This document shows, piece by piece, positions 1-12,459 of a DNA stretch of 64,000 bases (position 1 is its first letter; each line of letters opens with the position of its first letter). The notes under the pieces are model-generated. The model was not told where the DNA came from. It did not search any database and worked only from the letters and a program-made list of their open reading frames with translations. Source of the DNA: Tillus elongatus (Eukaryota; Arthropoda; Insecta; Coleoptera; Cleridae); assembly GCA_964006375.1 (NCBI GenBank), contig OZ023265.1, forward strand, positions 162,142,118-162,206,117, read 5' to 3'. Position numbers and translations under genes: made by a program.

Positions 1-39
1 AAATTCTGTGCGCAAGCGATATGGTCTAGTCTTAAGTGT

Positions 40-322
40 TTAATGTGTCAATGAATCGATTCAAGAAACATTAAAAAGTGCTTCAATAAAACTTGTCGGA
101 CATTCTGAAGCTATTAGAAAATGTTCCAAGTTTCTTAGAAATAACATTGAAACACCAATTCCTTTACAAGCGGATGGTAAAGTTCAAAGACTAAGGCAGC
201 CACAGTCGCCGGAGATTGCTACTAATCTGCTTCCTGTCCAGTGTATGTCTCACCTCACTCTCCTGCTAACCATCACCGTCATCTTCCACGTCCATTTACT
301 GGTAATTAGTTCTAGTAATTGA
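40..322 (+). other. unrecognised open frame, possible exon or TE-derived coding remnant
   Basis: A reading frame lies open from an in-frame TAA near 40 to TGA at 320-322, about 92 codons without an obvious start. Its first half has protein-like composition (for example KLVGHSEAIRKCSKFLRNNI, then a proline/glutamine-rich stretch ending NLLPVQ), while the last third turns into a hydrophobic low-information run. I recognise no domain. It could be an exon cut by the window edge, a transposon coding remnant, or chance. There is no convincing polypyrimidine tract upstream, and no clean splice donor after NLLPVQ. Confidence 0.25.
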
Positions 323-640
323 ATCTCTAGACCAAATCGATTACGTATATATGATCGTTGATACGAGTGGTTTTATTATCGTTGTGGCTTTGGATTTCAA
401 TTACCCATAGTTCCATTTCATAGTTCTTTCGTTGTTGTTACATGTGTGGGCACTTGGGTACAAACAACATTTCGATTTAGATTGCTGATTCTAATGATGC
501 ATTTAATAATAATAACAAACTTATCGATATTGGAAACCCGTTTGTCATATACAGTCAGTGCGATAGGAAATTGTGCTAAACTAACAAGCAGCCTTCAATT
601 ATTTAGTGTGTATTTCGATTCATTGTATAATACTGAAAAA
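323..640. other. no recognised feature
   Basis: AT-rich sequence. The longest open frame (446-670, plus) has hydrophobic low-complexity composition and no recognisable family. I see no repeat unit shared with the rest of the window here. Confidence 0.5.
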
Positions 641-940
641 AGTCTGTGCGCAGCATGTGCGTTATGGTAGTGAATTTTCATTAAAATGTTTTAAATAGCA
701 AATATGTGTTTTTTTTTAAAGAAAGCAGGCATCAAATTTCGTTACCAGTATGACCTGTATAGTAGAAACAATGTACCATATATCATCAAAATAACGTAGT
801 TGTTTGAAAATGTACAAAAATTTTTCGAAAATAAACTTAAAATATTTCCTAAAAAACTAGTTTCCTGGCAAATTGAGCTATTAAAATTTGAAGCATTTAA
901 TAGAAATTCGCTACCATAACGCACTTGCTGCGCCCCGAAT
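641..940 (+). repeat. M-family left-end inverted unit (copy 1)
   Basis: A ~300-bp unit bounded by inverted arms: a diverged form of GGACGCAGCAAGTGCGTTAT near 643-662 followed by GGTAGTGAATTTTCATT, and its inverse (CTACCATAACGCACTTGCTGCG) at 911-932. The interior (AAATAGCAAATATG, GAAAGCAGGCATCAAATT, GTAGAAACAATGTACCATAT and so on) is shared with units at 21356-21672, 44041-44348, 52294-52615 and 61832-62145. Such a unit alone looks MITE-like, but in full copies it is only the left part of a 1.2-1.4 kb element. Confidence 0.7.
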
Positions 941-1479
941 TTATTTTCTTACAAACATGCATTATAACTTCGTGGTCGAAATTCGATACATTAAAGGTCA
1001 GGTCAGCTCAGAACTGGTACGGACCGGGGGTTTTTGTCACAAATTTGACGTCCGACGTCTCTTCTAGGTTGATTTCATGCACAGCTACGAGTCCAGTTCA
1101 GGGAGTTCTGGATTGGAGTTGGATTTCAGGTAATTAAAGTGAGGTATTGTGTGATAACATCTTACTTTAATATCCGGTACTGGGTGTAAAACAATCAAGT
1201 GGCGCCCCCTTTATCTTAACATCGTGTATAAAAAAACCATTACTGTCACTGTCTAAAAGCTGCCAGCCACCTAGAATACTGGCAACTCTACTCTATATTT
1301 TCAATCAATTATAACGTAAGTAGTGTTTGAAGTTTAATAGGTAGGTTATAGTCGGGAGGGATTATATACGAGATTGAGATTTGGGCGGTCACAAGTGACT
1401 CCCCGTTAAAGCCGCACACTTACACTACATAACTCAGATCCTCATATCCATATTTTTTTCAATATTTCAACAACACACG
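941..1479. other. mostly unannotated; 958-1031 is repeat-derived
   Basis: 958-1031 (CGAAATTCGATACATTAAAG to GGTACGGACCGGGGG) recurs after the M unit at about 21700-21762 and in inverse near 13835-13910, so homology runs past the inverted arms. Nothing is recognisable in 1032-1479. Confidence 0.5.
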
Positions 1480-3498
1480 ACTAAGGCGTACAGCCTAAAT
1501 ACTATCGTACCGTGGGTGTCGACAAGGAGGAAAGTGGCAACTAGTTAATTCTGGACTTGAAGGTTTGGAGGTTCGTAGGAAAGGAAAAACATGTGCCCGC
1601 AAGGAATTCCACAACTTGGAAGTCCTCGGTACAAAAGAGCGGGCATAACAAGATGTTCTATGTCTGGAAACCTGGACAGTAAAAGGGTGTATTCGCTCTG
1701 TTCCCCTGGTAGATCTGTTGGGGGCAGTAGGTGAAGAAACTATGGAAGAAAGCTCCTCTGATCAGTGCCGGTGCAGATATCTATAAAAAAGAGGGAGATG
1801 TCAGCAACGGCACGTCGGTGGGCAAGTGATGGCAGCATTTGGGTAAAGGTAGGGTCACCGATGAGACGTAGAGCCCTCTTCTGAATGGAGTCTAGGATAG
1901 CGAGTGTAGAAGCGGCAGCGGTACCCCAGATGTGAGAGCAGTATTCGAAGTTTGGCCTTATTTGTGAAGTAGTATATAAGGTATAGAGATTAGCTGGTGA
2001 AAAGTATTTGCGAGCCCGGAAGAGGAAACCTAATTTCTTAGCAGCCGCTTCTGCAATTGATGGGACATGTTGGTGCCAATTGAGATTTCGATCCACAGAA
2101 ATGCCAACAACAAGTGAAAAGGACTCATTACTTTGAATAACTTGGTTGTTCATTGTGACGGGTCTAGGGCTGGTGTATCTCTTATGAGACAGAAAGCAAG
2201 ACTGATATTTGGTGGAGTTGAATTTTACAAGATTCTTCCCCAGTCTAATAGTTTTTAAAGATCCACAGAAACAGAACCCTCCATGAGTCTGCAATCCTCA
2301 ACTAATTGGGCTAAAGAGAGAGGCTTAGAATATTGTATGTTTGTGTGGAGGGTGCTGTCGTCCGCGTAACTGTGAACTGGGTTGGATGTGCTAGAAAGGA
2401 GGTCATTGATGTGGAAAAGAAACAAAGTAGGGGCTAAAGCTGAACCTTGAGGGACTCCTGCATTAATTGGATACAGTTTAGAGGAATGGCCATCCACGAC
2501 AACAGAAGTGCTCCGATTGGAGAGGAAATTTGCTGTCCAGGCACAGAGTTTTGGTAGTAGGCCATAGGCCGGAAGTTTATTAACCAGCGCTGCGTGTCAG
2601 ACCTGGTCGAATGCTTTGGCTATGTCTAGAGCGACAATCTGGGATTCACTGTGTAGTTCCATAGACTTGTTCCAAGAATGGGTGACCAAGGAAAGGAGAT
2701 TGGCAGTTGATCTGCGCTGACGGAATCCATACTGCCTGTCGTGGATTAGACTGTGTTTTTCAAGAAATTTTAGTAATTCGGTGTTTATATACTTTTCCAT
2801 CACTTTAGAGACGACTGAAACGAGAGAAATACGCCTGTAGTTGCTAGGAAGCGCTTTGGATCCTTTCTTGGGGACGGGTTGTATTCGAGATGTTTTCCAG
2901 TTACTAGGGAATATGCCTATATTGTAAGTTGTCTGAAACAGACGAGTCAGGACAGGAGCAAGTTCTGGTGCGCATTTTTTGAGAACAATTGCTGTGGTCT
3001 CGTCAAGGCCAGAGGCTTTCCTGGTATTAAGAGAAGAGAGCATCTTTCGTACCTTTTTAGTTTTGAAAATGATATCCGTCATTTTATGCGCGACATTGGG
3101 GACTGTTGGTGGTTGAACATTTGGAGGTGGGTCGAGAGTAGAATTGCCGGCGAACAACGAGGCAAAATATTCAGCCTTGCCCAGGGCGGTAGAAACAATT
3201 TCATCCCCTGAAACAAGAGGTGGGAACGTGCTCCTGCAGAAATTTTTCCCAATAGATTTAGCAAGAGTCGAGAAGGGTTTGCTGCCGTTGGAGCTTGAGA
3301 GGACTTTGTTTTTGATGTTGTTATTAAACGAGTTTTTTGCCTCAGAAAGAACATAGCGGTTTCTTGCGTCGTTAAATGCTTGACGGTTTTCTTGACTGGG
3401 ATTGTGTAGAAGCGTTTTGTGAACTTTGGCCTTTTCAAGTCTGGCCTTGTCACCTGATTTGGAGAACCAGGGCTTCTGAGTGGCTGTGTGTACGTGGA
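1480..3498 (-). mobile_element. LINE-A copy A, CR1/Jockey-type non-LTR retrotransposon, 5'-truncated
   Basis: The minus strand carries the reverse transcriptase half of a non-LTR element followed by a ~260-bp 3' untranslated region. The same 3' region (ACTATCGTACCGTGGGTGTC near 1500-1520) ends copies B (16221) and E (36978). The 5' end is cut inside the endonuclease-RT linker at about 3498, where sequence shared with 57076-57372 begins. Five related pieces in this window (copies A-E) define the family. Clade assignment (CR1/Jockey group, no RNase H seen) rests on RT motif style only. Confidence 0.85.
1740..3498 (-). pseudogene. LINE-A copy A ORF2 remnant (reverse transcriptase)
   Basis: RT homology is spread over three frames. 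2597-3498 holds the linker and RT fingers/palm (SNWKTSRIQPVPKKGSKALP, YGFRQRRSTANLL, motif A LDIAKAFDQV). 2255-2497 holds motif B (GVPQGSALAPTLF) and the catalytic YADD box. 1740-2294 holds the thumb/C-terminal region (LGFLFRARKYFSPANLYTLY). At least two frameshifts and a missing endonuclease make it non-functional. The apparent N-terminus at 3577 is chimeric: about 26 codons come from the flanking repeat, not from the LINE. Confidence 0.85.
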
Positions 3499-3760
3499 AT
3501 AGTACCTCCATTATCTCAAAATCTGTCAACTTATCGAAAATTTTTGATACAAAAAAGCTTTTTAGAGTTCCTCCCATAGAATAATTTCTTTCGACGCCAG
3601 CGCCACCTAGAATCTGCTATGACATATCTACGTAAGACTGCTAAACGTAGACACCGATGTCCACAGTCATTTGTTTGTTACAAAGTTCAAAAATTCCTAT
3701 TCGTTACCAAGATATGTGGCCTGAGAATTTAACATGAATCATCCTGTATATACAGGTGTC
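3499..3760 (-). repeat. Rep-4, dispersed repeat shared with 57076-57372
   Basis: Segments such as CAAAATCTGTCAACTT, AATTTCTTTCGACGCCAGCG, GACATATCTACGTAAG and ATATGTGGCCTGAGAAT are present here and, in inverse orientation, at 57076-57372. The outer end is CCTGTATA, the kind of sequence that ends TA-inserting DNA transposons. I infer a terminal part of a Tc1/mariner-like or MITE element. LINE-A copy A abuts it. Confidence 0.55.
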
Positions 3761-4872
3761 CATTCTAAAACGTCGCACCAGGGTTTTCCCGAGAACTGCT
3801 GAGAGTTTTGTAAAACCCTAAAATACATCGATGTCATTTATCATTTGCACAGTGCATTTCCGACTAGTATGGAAATGGAAAGCCAGTATTTGAAAAAATG
3901 CGTTAAAACTTTTTGATAAATGTTTCGGCAGGTGCATTTTAGTCAACCAATGATTTTTTGTGTTGTTTTCTTCATCTTTTTTGTGTCGGTGTCTTCAGTA
4001 TTTTACTATAAATACTTAAATTTTAATCCTATAAAACGACCAAATAGGAATTATCCTATACCTATCTTTATTTTCTGGTTTCTTGTTGTTGTATACTTGG
4101 ATTGTTTGTTTTCATTTTTAAATTTATATATCTGTTCTTTATTTATATACTTGGATGTAGGTTAGAGTTTGGATTACAAGGAAATATTATTATATTTGAA
4201 TATATCAATTTTGAGAGTTAACATTTGACAAACACATCTGTTTTTTTTTGAACAGCTTAGTGAAACAAAGTCTATCTATATATCTATCTATTAGAGTGGC
4301 ATCAAATTTTACCGGGTATACAACATTTTTTAATTAAGGAAAGTGTGAATCAAACAGAAACACTACAACTAGACTAACAGAGGAAATGAGATATATAAGC
4401 CACAATGGGCAATTGGAAAGGCCGTTATTTGGTCTAGCTGAAAGACGCTACATCTCCTTCCATTGTTTCGTAACTCGTTGGCCCCCCATATACTACGAGT
4501 AGAGAATGTGACACTTACAACTGTCACAAAACAGTAAAACACACCTGAAACAGAGTATCAGTGCGGAGTTGCAGAGCTTTGGAACTATGCAACCAACGTA
4601 TTGCAACTACTTTTGTATGTATGTATCACAATGTGAATATACGGGTGTTACACGAAATCGTTTTGTATTATCTCAAAAACTAAGAAAGTCATGCAATTCA
4701 AAGGGACAACTGGCATCTAAAGATTGCTCTTCTACTTGGTAGGAATATGTTTGCAATTAAAACAAGACACTGGCCGATTCTAAATTCAAATCGGTCTCTT
4801 AACGATAAACTGATAAGATCAGATCGCGTAAGAAGTCTGCTGGGTGGTGTGTGCTGATCTATAAAAAGCTTG
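3761..4872. other. no recognised gene
   Basis: An inverted or terminal-repeat-like start (TATACAGGTGTCCATTC) is at 3749-3765 and a similar ATACGGGTGTTACACG at 4638-4654. These could be the two ends of a decayed TA-inserting element, but no transposase can be read between them. An ORF at 3920-4165 is hydrophobic, low-information and unrecognised. Confidence 0.35.
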
Positions 4873-5480
4873 GGGGGGGGGGGGGGCTAGCAAGTGCGTT
4901 ATGGTAGCGAATTTTCATAAAACTATTTCAAATCATAAAAAATAAAATAATTAATTTCGGGAATACAAATATGTTTGAGGAAAACTTTTTTTTTATTGGA
5001 AAAACCAACTCGATCATACCAGAATTTCTGGGAAAATTTTATATCCTTACCGAAAAAATTACGTATCTTCGAAAATAACATTATTTTAGTAAAATTAAGA
5101 ACATAAGTTGTCTTTATATACACTAATATGTAGCAAATATGAAATTTCTAGCTTTAGGGAAAATTGGGTTATAGGCATTTATTAGCGAATTTTCGTACAA
5201 AAAATTCTCTAATGAGAAGAACGCGACTTTTAACTGTTTATATATCAGTGTTAGTGTTAGTATTTTTATTTATTTAAATTTTACAGTGTGTTTCACAAAT
5301 AAGCACAAGCTAACACAATTTAATTTCATGTTCCAAACTGAGCTATCAAAATTTATAAAAAGTCTGGACGCGGCAAGTGCGCTATGAAAGTGAATCTTCA
5401 TACAAACGTTTTTAATAGCAAATATGTTTTTATTGCAAGCAGGCATCAATTTGGTTACCGGTATAGCCTATATAGTAAAA
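4873..5480 (+). repeat. degenerate M-family fragments
   Basis: A run of about 15 G at 4872-4886 is followed by GCAAGTGCGTTATGGTAGCG (4890-4909), the M left end. A second left end (GGACGCGGCAAGTGCG) is at about 5364-5379. Between them only short pieces, such as TTTTCGAAAATAACATT, can be aligned with the family. Confidence 0.55.
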
Positions 5481-6088
5481 CTCTGGACGCAGCAAGTGCG
5501 TTATGGTAGTGAATTTTCATAGAAATGATCTGGCACAAAATATGTTATTATAACTTTTTTTCTTGTAACATAGAAATCTAAATTTTGGTATATAGTTTAC
5601 TTTTTATATCGTAAACATACCTACCAAATCTGGTTATCATAGATTTTTTATTTTTTAAGATAAAATTTTTTTTCAAATGAAAACTCAAAATTTTTCTGGA
5701 AAACCTCGTTCGATTTTTCTGATTAACGAACTTTCAAAGCCATTTACAAAAGGAAGGTACATGCCAAATTTTATCAAAATCGGCCCATTATTCTTTGAGA
5801 TAAAATTTTTTTTCGAATGAAAACTCAAAATTTTCCCGGAAAACCTCGTCCTATTTTCCTGACTAACAAACTTGTCAAAGCCATTTACAAAAGGAAGGTA
5901 CATGCCAAATTTTATAAAAATCGGCTTATTACTTTTTGAGATAAGAATTTTTTGGAATGAAAACTCAAAATTTTCCCGGCAAACCTCGTCCGATTTTCCT
6001 GACTAACGAACTTATCCAAGCCATTTACAAAAGAAACGTACATGCCAAATTTTATCAAAATCGGCCCATTATTTTTTGAGTTATCGGT

Positions 6089-6175
<87 letters not shown>

Positions 6176-6219
6176 CATATAAAAATTTAGTGAATTTTTT
6201 CTACGAAAATTCACTAAAA
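5481..6219 (+). repeat. M-family element with (TA)n and triplicated core
   Basis: Starts CTGGACGCAGCAAGTGCGTT (5483) and ends with the hairpin TAGTGAATTTTTTCTACG / AAAATTCACTA (6188-6217). The core contains three 140-bp tandem copies, then the conserved CGGCCCATTATTTTTTGAG, TTATCGGTGTGATA and a ~90-bp (TA)n tract (6091-6174). No coding capacity is evident, so I take it as non-autonomous. Confidence 0.75.
5650..6069. repeat. three tandem 140-bp repeats
   Basis: The anchor GAAAACTCAAAATTT begins at 5679, 5819 and 5959, so the period is exactly 140 bp twice. Each unit has TTTTTTTTCGAATGAAAACT, the CCGGAAAACCTCGTCC region, CTAACGAACTTATCCAAGCC and GGAAGGTACATGCCAAATTT. Other M elements in the window have a single unit, so this is a local amplification. 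Confidence 0.8.
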
Positions 6220-6244
6220 AAGAAGGAAAATAAGAGATAGTTTA

Positions 6245-6520
6245 GTGGTAGTTTATATATAAAAATCGTCCACGAAGTAGCAGGTCTTGTTTAGGTGAAT
6301 TGTTTTCACTCTCTTCTTGAAAGCTGGTAGTGTCTGCATCTTCTGGCAATGGATTAAACAATTTGCAGCCATTGTGGAACAGGGTCTTTTGGTACAGAGC
6401 TGTGCGATGTCTGTCACTTTGCAGGTTATTTTAGCTCTTGTTCATGTTCAACTGCATGGCGTGTGTATTTGGTCTTGTTTTGAAAAACACGAACTAGCAC
6501 TTCCAGGATGTAGATGCTGG
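6245..6520 (-). pseudogene. C-terminal remnant of a CR1/Jockey-type reverse transcriptase
   Basis: The minus strand shows the usual C-terminal signature of these LINEs across shifted frames: KYTRHAVEHEQELK, then HRTALYQKTLFHNGCKLFNP with LPEDADTTSF, then CYFVDDF. No catalytic motifs are present. It is not obviously the same family as LINE-A. Confidence is moderate because the match is to a family style recalled from knowledge, not a search. Confidence 0.5.
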
Positions 6521-6635
6521 GGGGCTGTAAGGATACCCTGTTTCTGCAAGTGTGTCTATGAGGGATATTGAATATGATTCTCGTTACTTGTTTTTGTTGT
6601 TTAAAAACTCGATTTGATTCACTTGGTAATCCCCA

Positions 6636-6638
<3 letters not shown>

Positions 6639-6709
<71 letters not shown>

Positions 6710-6834
6710 ATATAAAAATTGAAACTGACCCCGGATATGGTTTCTAGGGGTCCTAGTTCGCGCACATTTGCAAGAATTTTTTCAAGTCGGGATCTCCCCA
6801 TTAGTGAATTTTTTTTACGAAATTTCACTAAAAA
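6639..6834 (+). repeat. M-family right half with (TA)n
   Basis: A (TA)n tract (6639-6705) is followed by AAACATATAAAAATTGAAAC, the CCCCGGATATGG...TCTAGGGGTCCTAG block, CGGGATCTCC and the terminal hairpin TTAGTGAATTTTTTTTACG / AAATTTCACTAA. The left part is missing; a different sequence ends directly at the microsatellite. Confidence 0.75.
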
Positions 6835-8080
<1,246 letters not shown>

Positions 8081-8110
8081 AGAGGGTATGTCCTATAAAA
8101 AAATTTCCTA

Positions 8111-8624
8111 TAATGCTTCATTAAAAAGATACAGGGTGTTAAAGTTGAATTTCAAAAAATAAAATTTCCCAATTTTTTAAAAAGTAGCACATATATTTTG
8201 CTGAAACTTCGCATGTGTAGGCTGATATGTAAGGCGCGTATTCTACCATAACAATTGAATCGGCTAATCCAGCAGTGGCGCGCGTACCCACATGTCATTG
8301 GTTATCCCTTAAGAAAAAAACGGGTAAGCCAATGATATATTTTTTTATTTTTCATTTTTTGAATCTTACTTCTATTCGTGAACAAAATGACTCTTTTGAT
8401 AATTTTCTGTACGACGCTTATTTTACGAGTAAGCAATGAATCAGGTAAGTGTTTTAGAGCACAGTTCATGATTTTTAACCAGTCGTTGTTTGGTAGAAAA
8501 TCGCAATGATACACTTTTATCATGCTTATAATAATTTATTTATTACAATAAATGTTCAAAAATGCCTCCATTGGCCTGAATACACGCACGACATCTTTTT
8601 AATATGGAAAATTTAATGTCTTGA
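8111..8624 (+). repeat. left long terminal inverted repeat
   Basis: About 514 bp, inverse of 9770-10274 with only scattered differences (for example the CCTCCATTGGCCTGAATACA region at 8562-8583 against its inverse near 9818). It includes a copy of the stop codon and the last ~30 codons of the transposase. Confidence 0.85.
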
Positions 8625-9597
8625 GGATTCATTGTTGCTTGAATATGACGAAAAGCATTATTTATCAGTTGTTGTAGCTGCTCTGGTGTATTTATTTGTT
8701 CACTGTAGACCAGTGCTTTAAATCACCCCAAAGATAGAAGTCAAGTGGGTTTAAGTCCGGTGATCTTGCAGGCCAATGTATTGGTCCAGTTCTGCCAATC
8801 CATCTTTCATTATAATGTTCATGTAGCCATGTAACAACGTTTCGACTATGATGCGCTGGTGCACCGTCATGCTGGTACCACATTATACATCTTGTTGCTA
8901 GTGGAATGTCATCTAGAATGTTTTCTACACGGTTTTCTAGGAGCGCTAAGTACGAAGATCTATTTAAACGTTGTGGAAGGACTTCCATGAACAGCGAGGC
9001 GTTAAAAATGCACACCATAAATTAATGGAAAATCTATGTTGAAATGTGCGAGTCCTTGTTGCATGTTGATTTTCCAATGACCAGACATGCTCATTATGAG
9101 AATTATAAATACCATTTCTTGTAAATGTTGATTCGTTAGGCCAGAAGATTAGATTAGGGAATAAGATATTTTTATTGTTCATTTCCAACATCCATTCACA
9201 AAAGATGAACATTATCTCCAGGTAGAAGGCAATGAACATTCTGTCGATGATATGGATGTAAGGCTTCTCGATGTAAAGTTCTCCAAACAAAGCTTTGAGA
9301 ATATTGTAACTGCGTGGCAATCCTCCGAGTACTTGTAGAAGGTTGATCCATCACTGCATCCACCACTCTCTCTTCGCCTTCAAGTTGATGTTGTCTTCTA
9401 CCATTAGCTCTAGCGTCATGACGTTGTTCAATACCGCACTGCCGAAGTCTTGAAAACGATCGAGAAAAAACCCTTGGTGTAGGTTGACGGCGAGTGGGAA
9501 ACCTACGTTGATATTCCCGACAAGCAGCTAGAGCATTTCCAACAGCATATCCGTAGATAAAAATTATATCTGCATACTCTTCTGAGGTGTACTCCAT
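8543..9597 (-). pseudogene. Tc1/mariner transposase with DUF4817-type N-terminus, frameshifted
   Basis: The N-terminal segment (9196-9597) has the DUF4817-like helix-turn-helix start (YADIIFIYGYAVGNALAACR, REYQRRFPTRRQPTP). The middle segment (to 9320) contains STFTRNGIYNSHNEHVWSLE, where the first catalytic Asp expected before it reads Asn (WPNEST). The C-terminal segment (8692-9018) has WYQHDGAPAHH and HWPARSPDLNPLDFYLWGD, the second and third catalytic Asp about 42 residues apart. Frame changes near 9210, 9010 and 8717 break it; beyond the last one the frame continues ALVYSEQINTPEQ to a TAA at 8543-8545. Expected role: cut-and-paste DDE transposase; here dead. Confidence 0.85.
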
Positions 9598-9769
9598 TAT
9601 AAGAAGTAAAAGAGTAGAAAATTTTGCAATTTTATAAAGTTTACCACTTACACCTATTCAAAATAGTAACTTGTTAACCGAAACGTCAAGTGACACTTAA
9701 TGACAACTTTGGCAAACCAGACTACTACTTACTAAAATACAACAACGATAATCGTCGTACAAAAAATTA

Positions 9770-10274
9770 TCAAGACATTAAATTTTCCATATCAAAAAGA
9801 TGTCGTGCGTGTATTCAGGCAAATGGAGGCATTTTTGAACATTTATTGTAATAAATAAATTACCATAAGCCTGATAAAAGTGTATCATTGCGATTTTCTA
9901 TCAAACAACGACTGGTTATGAACTGTGCTCTAAAACACTTACCTGATTCATTGCTTACTCGTAAAATAAGCGTCGTACAGAAAATTATCAAGAGAGTCAT
10001 TTTGTTCACGAATAAAAGTAAGATTCAAAAAATGAAAAATAAAAAATATCATTGGCTTACCCGTTTTTTTCTTGAGGGATAACCAATGACATGTGGGTAC
10101 GCGCGCCACTGCTGGATTAGCCGATTCAATTGTTATGGTAGAATACGCGCCTTACATAGCAGCCTACACATGCGAAGTTTCAGCAAAATATATGTGCTAC
10201 TTTTTAAAAAATTGGGAAATTTTATTTTTTTGAAATTCAACTTCAACACCCTGTATCTTTTTAATGAAGCATTA
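9770..10274 (-). repeat. right long terminal inverted repeat
   Basis: About 505 bp, inverse partner of 8111-8624. Its inner end starts TCAAGACATTAAATTTTCC and its outer end is TTAATGAAGCATTA. On the plus strand its inner part can be read as a second, promoterless copy of the transposase C-terminus. Confidence 0.85.
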
Positions 10275-10322
10275 AAATTGTTCAAAGAACATGGGGTTTC
10301 ATTTTTGGTCACCACTTATGAA

Positions 10323-10327
10323 TCACC

Positions 10328-10391
<64 letters not shown>

Positions 10392-10520
10392 ATACGAAAC
10401 TGGGCCCCGATATGTGTTTATGTGTTTTAGGAGGCCTATTTCGCGTTTATGTGTAGAAAGATTTTCAAAATTCAAGTCGTGGTCTCCTCATTAGTGATTT
10501 TTTTTAAGAAAATTTACTGA
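10323..10520 (+). repeat. M-family right end, resumption after the insertion
   Basis: (TA)n (10331-10388), AAACATACGAAACTG, GGAGGCCTATTTCGCG, GTCGTGGTCTCCTCATTAGT and a degenerate terminal hairpin ending AAAATTTACTGAAA. Pairs with 6835-8076 as the other part of a split element. Confidence 0.65.
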
Positions 10521-11945
10521 AAGCGAATCAGAATATTAGATATTACAAATCAAATGATAAAATTCAATAACGTAAAAAAACTCACCACAATAGGTTCTAC
10601 TTCGGCTCTCCAGTTTACACGAAACACAAACACACACACACCCACTACCTACACACTGAAAACATTATTTGTGCAAAACTGAATAGGTAACATAAACCAA
10701 TGAGATATTTTCAACCCAGAAATTGCAATAACTTGAGGGGTTTAGATTGTGCAAAAAAGTTTACTTTATCAAAAATTTATTTCGTGTCACTTTTGTCGAT
10801 ACGCGTTTATAGTTAATTATTTAGACCGTTAATTAACGCAAGTCTAATGTGAATATTACAAAACAATGTGAAAGCAATTTGGGTAAAAAGTTTCAATCAC
10901 TTAAATATCCCTGGACGATTTATAAAATCAAAATACATGTAGAATGTATTACGTATGAGTAAAACAACGCTCACAATAAAACCCCTCAGATAAAACAATG
11001 CATGTAACCTTTGAAAACTGTACAAAATCAGTTCTGAGTCACCACACCAACGGTGCACGTAAAAAAACTCTACAGCAATCACAATAAACAAAGAGTAGGG
11101 CATGCCAAATTAACCTTAATGGTCCAAACACTTTCCTTTATTGTTACATTTAAAACGATGGTTGTGGTTAGTGTTGGTATTGAATTTAATAGGAATAAAT
11201 CCTCGTCAAAAGCAGGAATATGATAATACTTAAATCATACTTGTTATCTTGAATGTTCATTATACTTTGCAGGTTGATAAAATTCGCCAAAAGTGAGATT
11301 AAACCTCTTGTTAAAACACAATAGCACTGCATTAATAAAGCAACTTTTTCCCTGTAACGTTTTCAATGGATAGTAGGCTCTGCGATGTGTGAGTGTCACC
11401 TGACATTTAAAGATTTGAACATAAAGTAATTAAGTTATGTATGTTCCGAATTTTCGCGGATTGTTTAACGGAAAATGGTGATATCCTATGTCTCAATTAA
11501 TTTTCTAACAATTAAACTAATCCTTTCTTTAGCGGCATAAAACGCGTAGTACTTTATCGCACGTTTGAATCATTTCGATTACTTTACTGGCTGATATCTT
11601 ATAATGGGTGTAATTGTTTGAGGTTAAGACATCATCAGCGATTTACTAAATTAATTTATATTAAAGAAATCGGTAATTTAGCGAATTATTGATTGAGTGT
11701 GTTTGCTTGCTTACGGTTTATTTGTGTGTAGTGTTGCAGTTAGTTCTCAAAAGTGCTTTTTTCAGCTTATTTGGACAAGTGGTGATTTTAGTGTGTAGGT
11801 GGCCGGGGTTGGAGTTCCGTTCAATGGAACTGGAAAATCGAACAAGATGTTGTGGTGAGTTTTTCTATCACTTTACTTGCATTATTTAATAACCTGGAAG
11901 GTTTTTGCATATCGATTTGTTTCAAATGTAATTTATTATTACTTT
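10521..11945. other. no recognised gene or repeat
   Basis: About 1.4 kb of apparently single-copy sequence: a short (CA)n near 10626, otherwise mixed AT-rich DNA. Open frames at 10897-11103 and 11689-11889 have no recognisable domain. A hammerhead-like CTGATGAT occurs on the minus strand near 11624-11631 but without a GAAA box. Confidence 0.5.
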
Positions 11946-11949
11946 TGCA

Positions 11950-12090
11950 AGCGACAAGAGTGTTGAAAAGGAAGAAGGTGGATATGTTCTTTGATATTCC
12001 CTCGCTAGAGCAGAGTACACGTTTACAAACCCATACACAAAATAAATATCAGCTTGTTTTTCGTTTATAAATTTAAATGACATTTTAATT
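11950..12090 (-). pseudogene. DUF4817-type transposase N-terminal fragment
   Basis: Minus-strand frame 11922-12149 contains INEKQADIYFVYGFVNVYSA then LAREYQRTYP, the same pattern as the start of the transposase at 9597 (ADIIFIYGYA...REYQRRFP). Only ~35 residues align; the rest is unrelated. I infer a third, nearly erased copy of this Tc1/mariner group. Confidence 0.6.
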
Positions 12091-12459
12091 GAAAAATTGG
12101 CTAGGATTAAAGCTCTGTTTACGACTTTGAACATAAACACGGTTTCCAATTTGTAAGAAAAAAATTAAACTATTTGACATTTATGGCTTGTTTTGACATC
12201 CAATGTACACTTGTTTTAATTAGGGTTGATGTAATTTTCCTTATGTTAAGAATTATTTAAGTATCTACATGTTTCTCGTAATCGGTACGATTTAAGACAG
12301 GTATGTCTTTTATATCTAAAGATATGTGGAATATTATTTCTTCGTGTCAAAAATACAAAAAGTGAATCGAGACTTTTCAAAATATTACTGGCAAATGTTT
12401 CCTTGGCCCATATATAATTTTCGCAAAAAAATCGTAGACCATAACTATAAAAAAAAATC
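12091..12459. other. no recognised feature
   Basis: AT-rich sequence without repeats I can align elsewhere in the window. Confidence 0.5.

Noticed and set aside
6300..6571. Plus-strand 84-codon ORF as a gene
   Set aside because: The opposite strand carries a recognisable LINE C-terminal remnant that explains the coding-like composition.
11600..11645. CTGATGATGTC on the minus strand as another hammerhead
   Set aside because: The second box reads CAAAC rather than GAAAC, no stem II pairing fits, and what follows is not palindromic.
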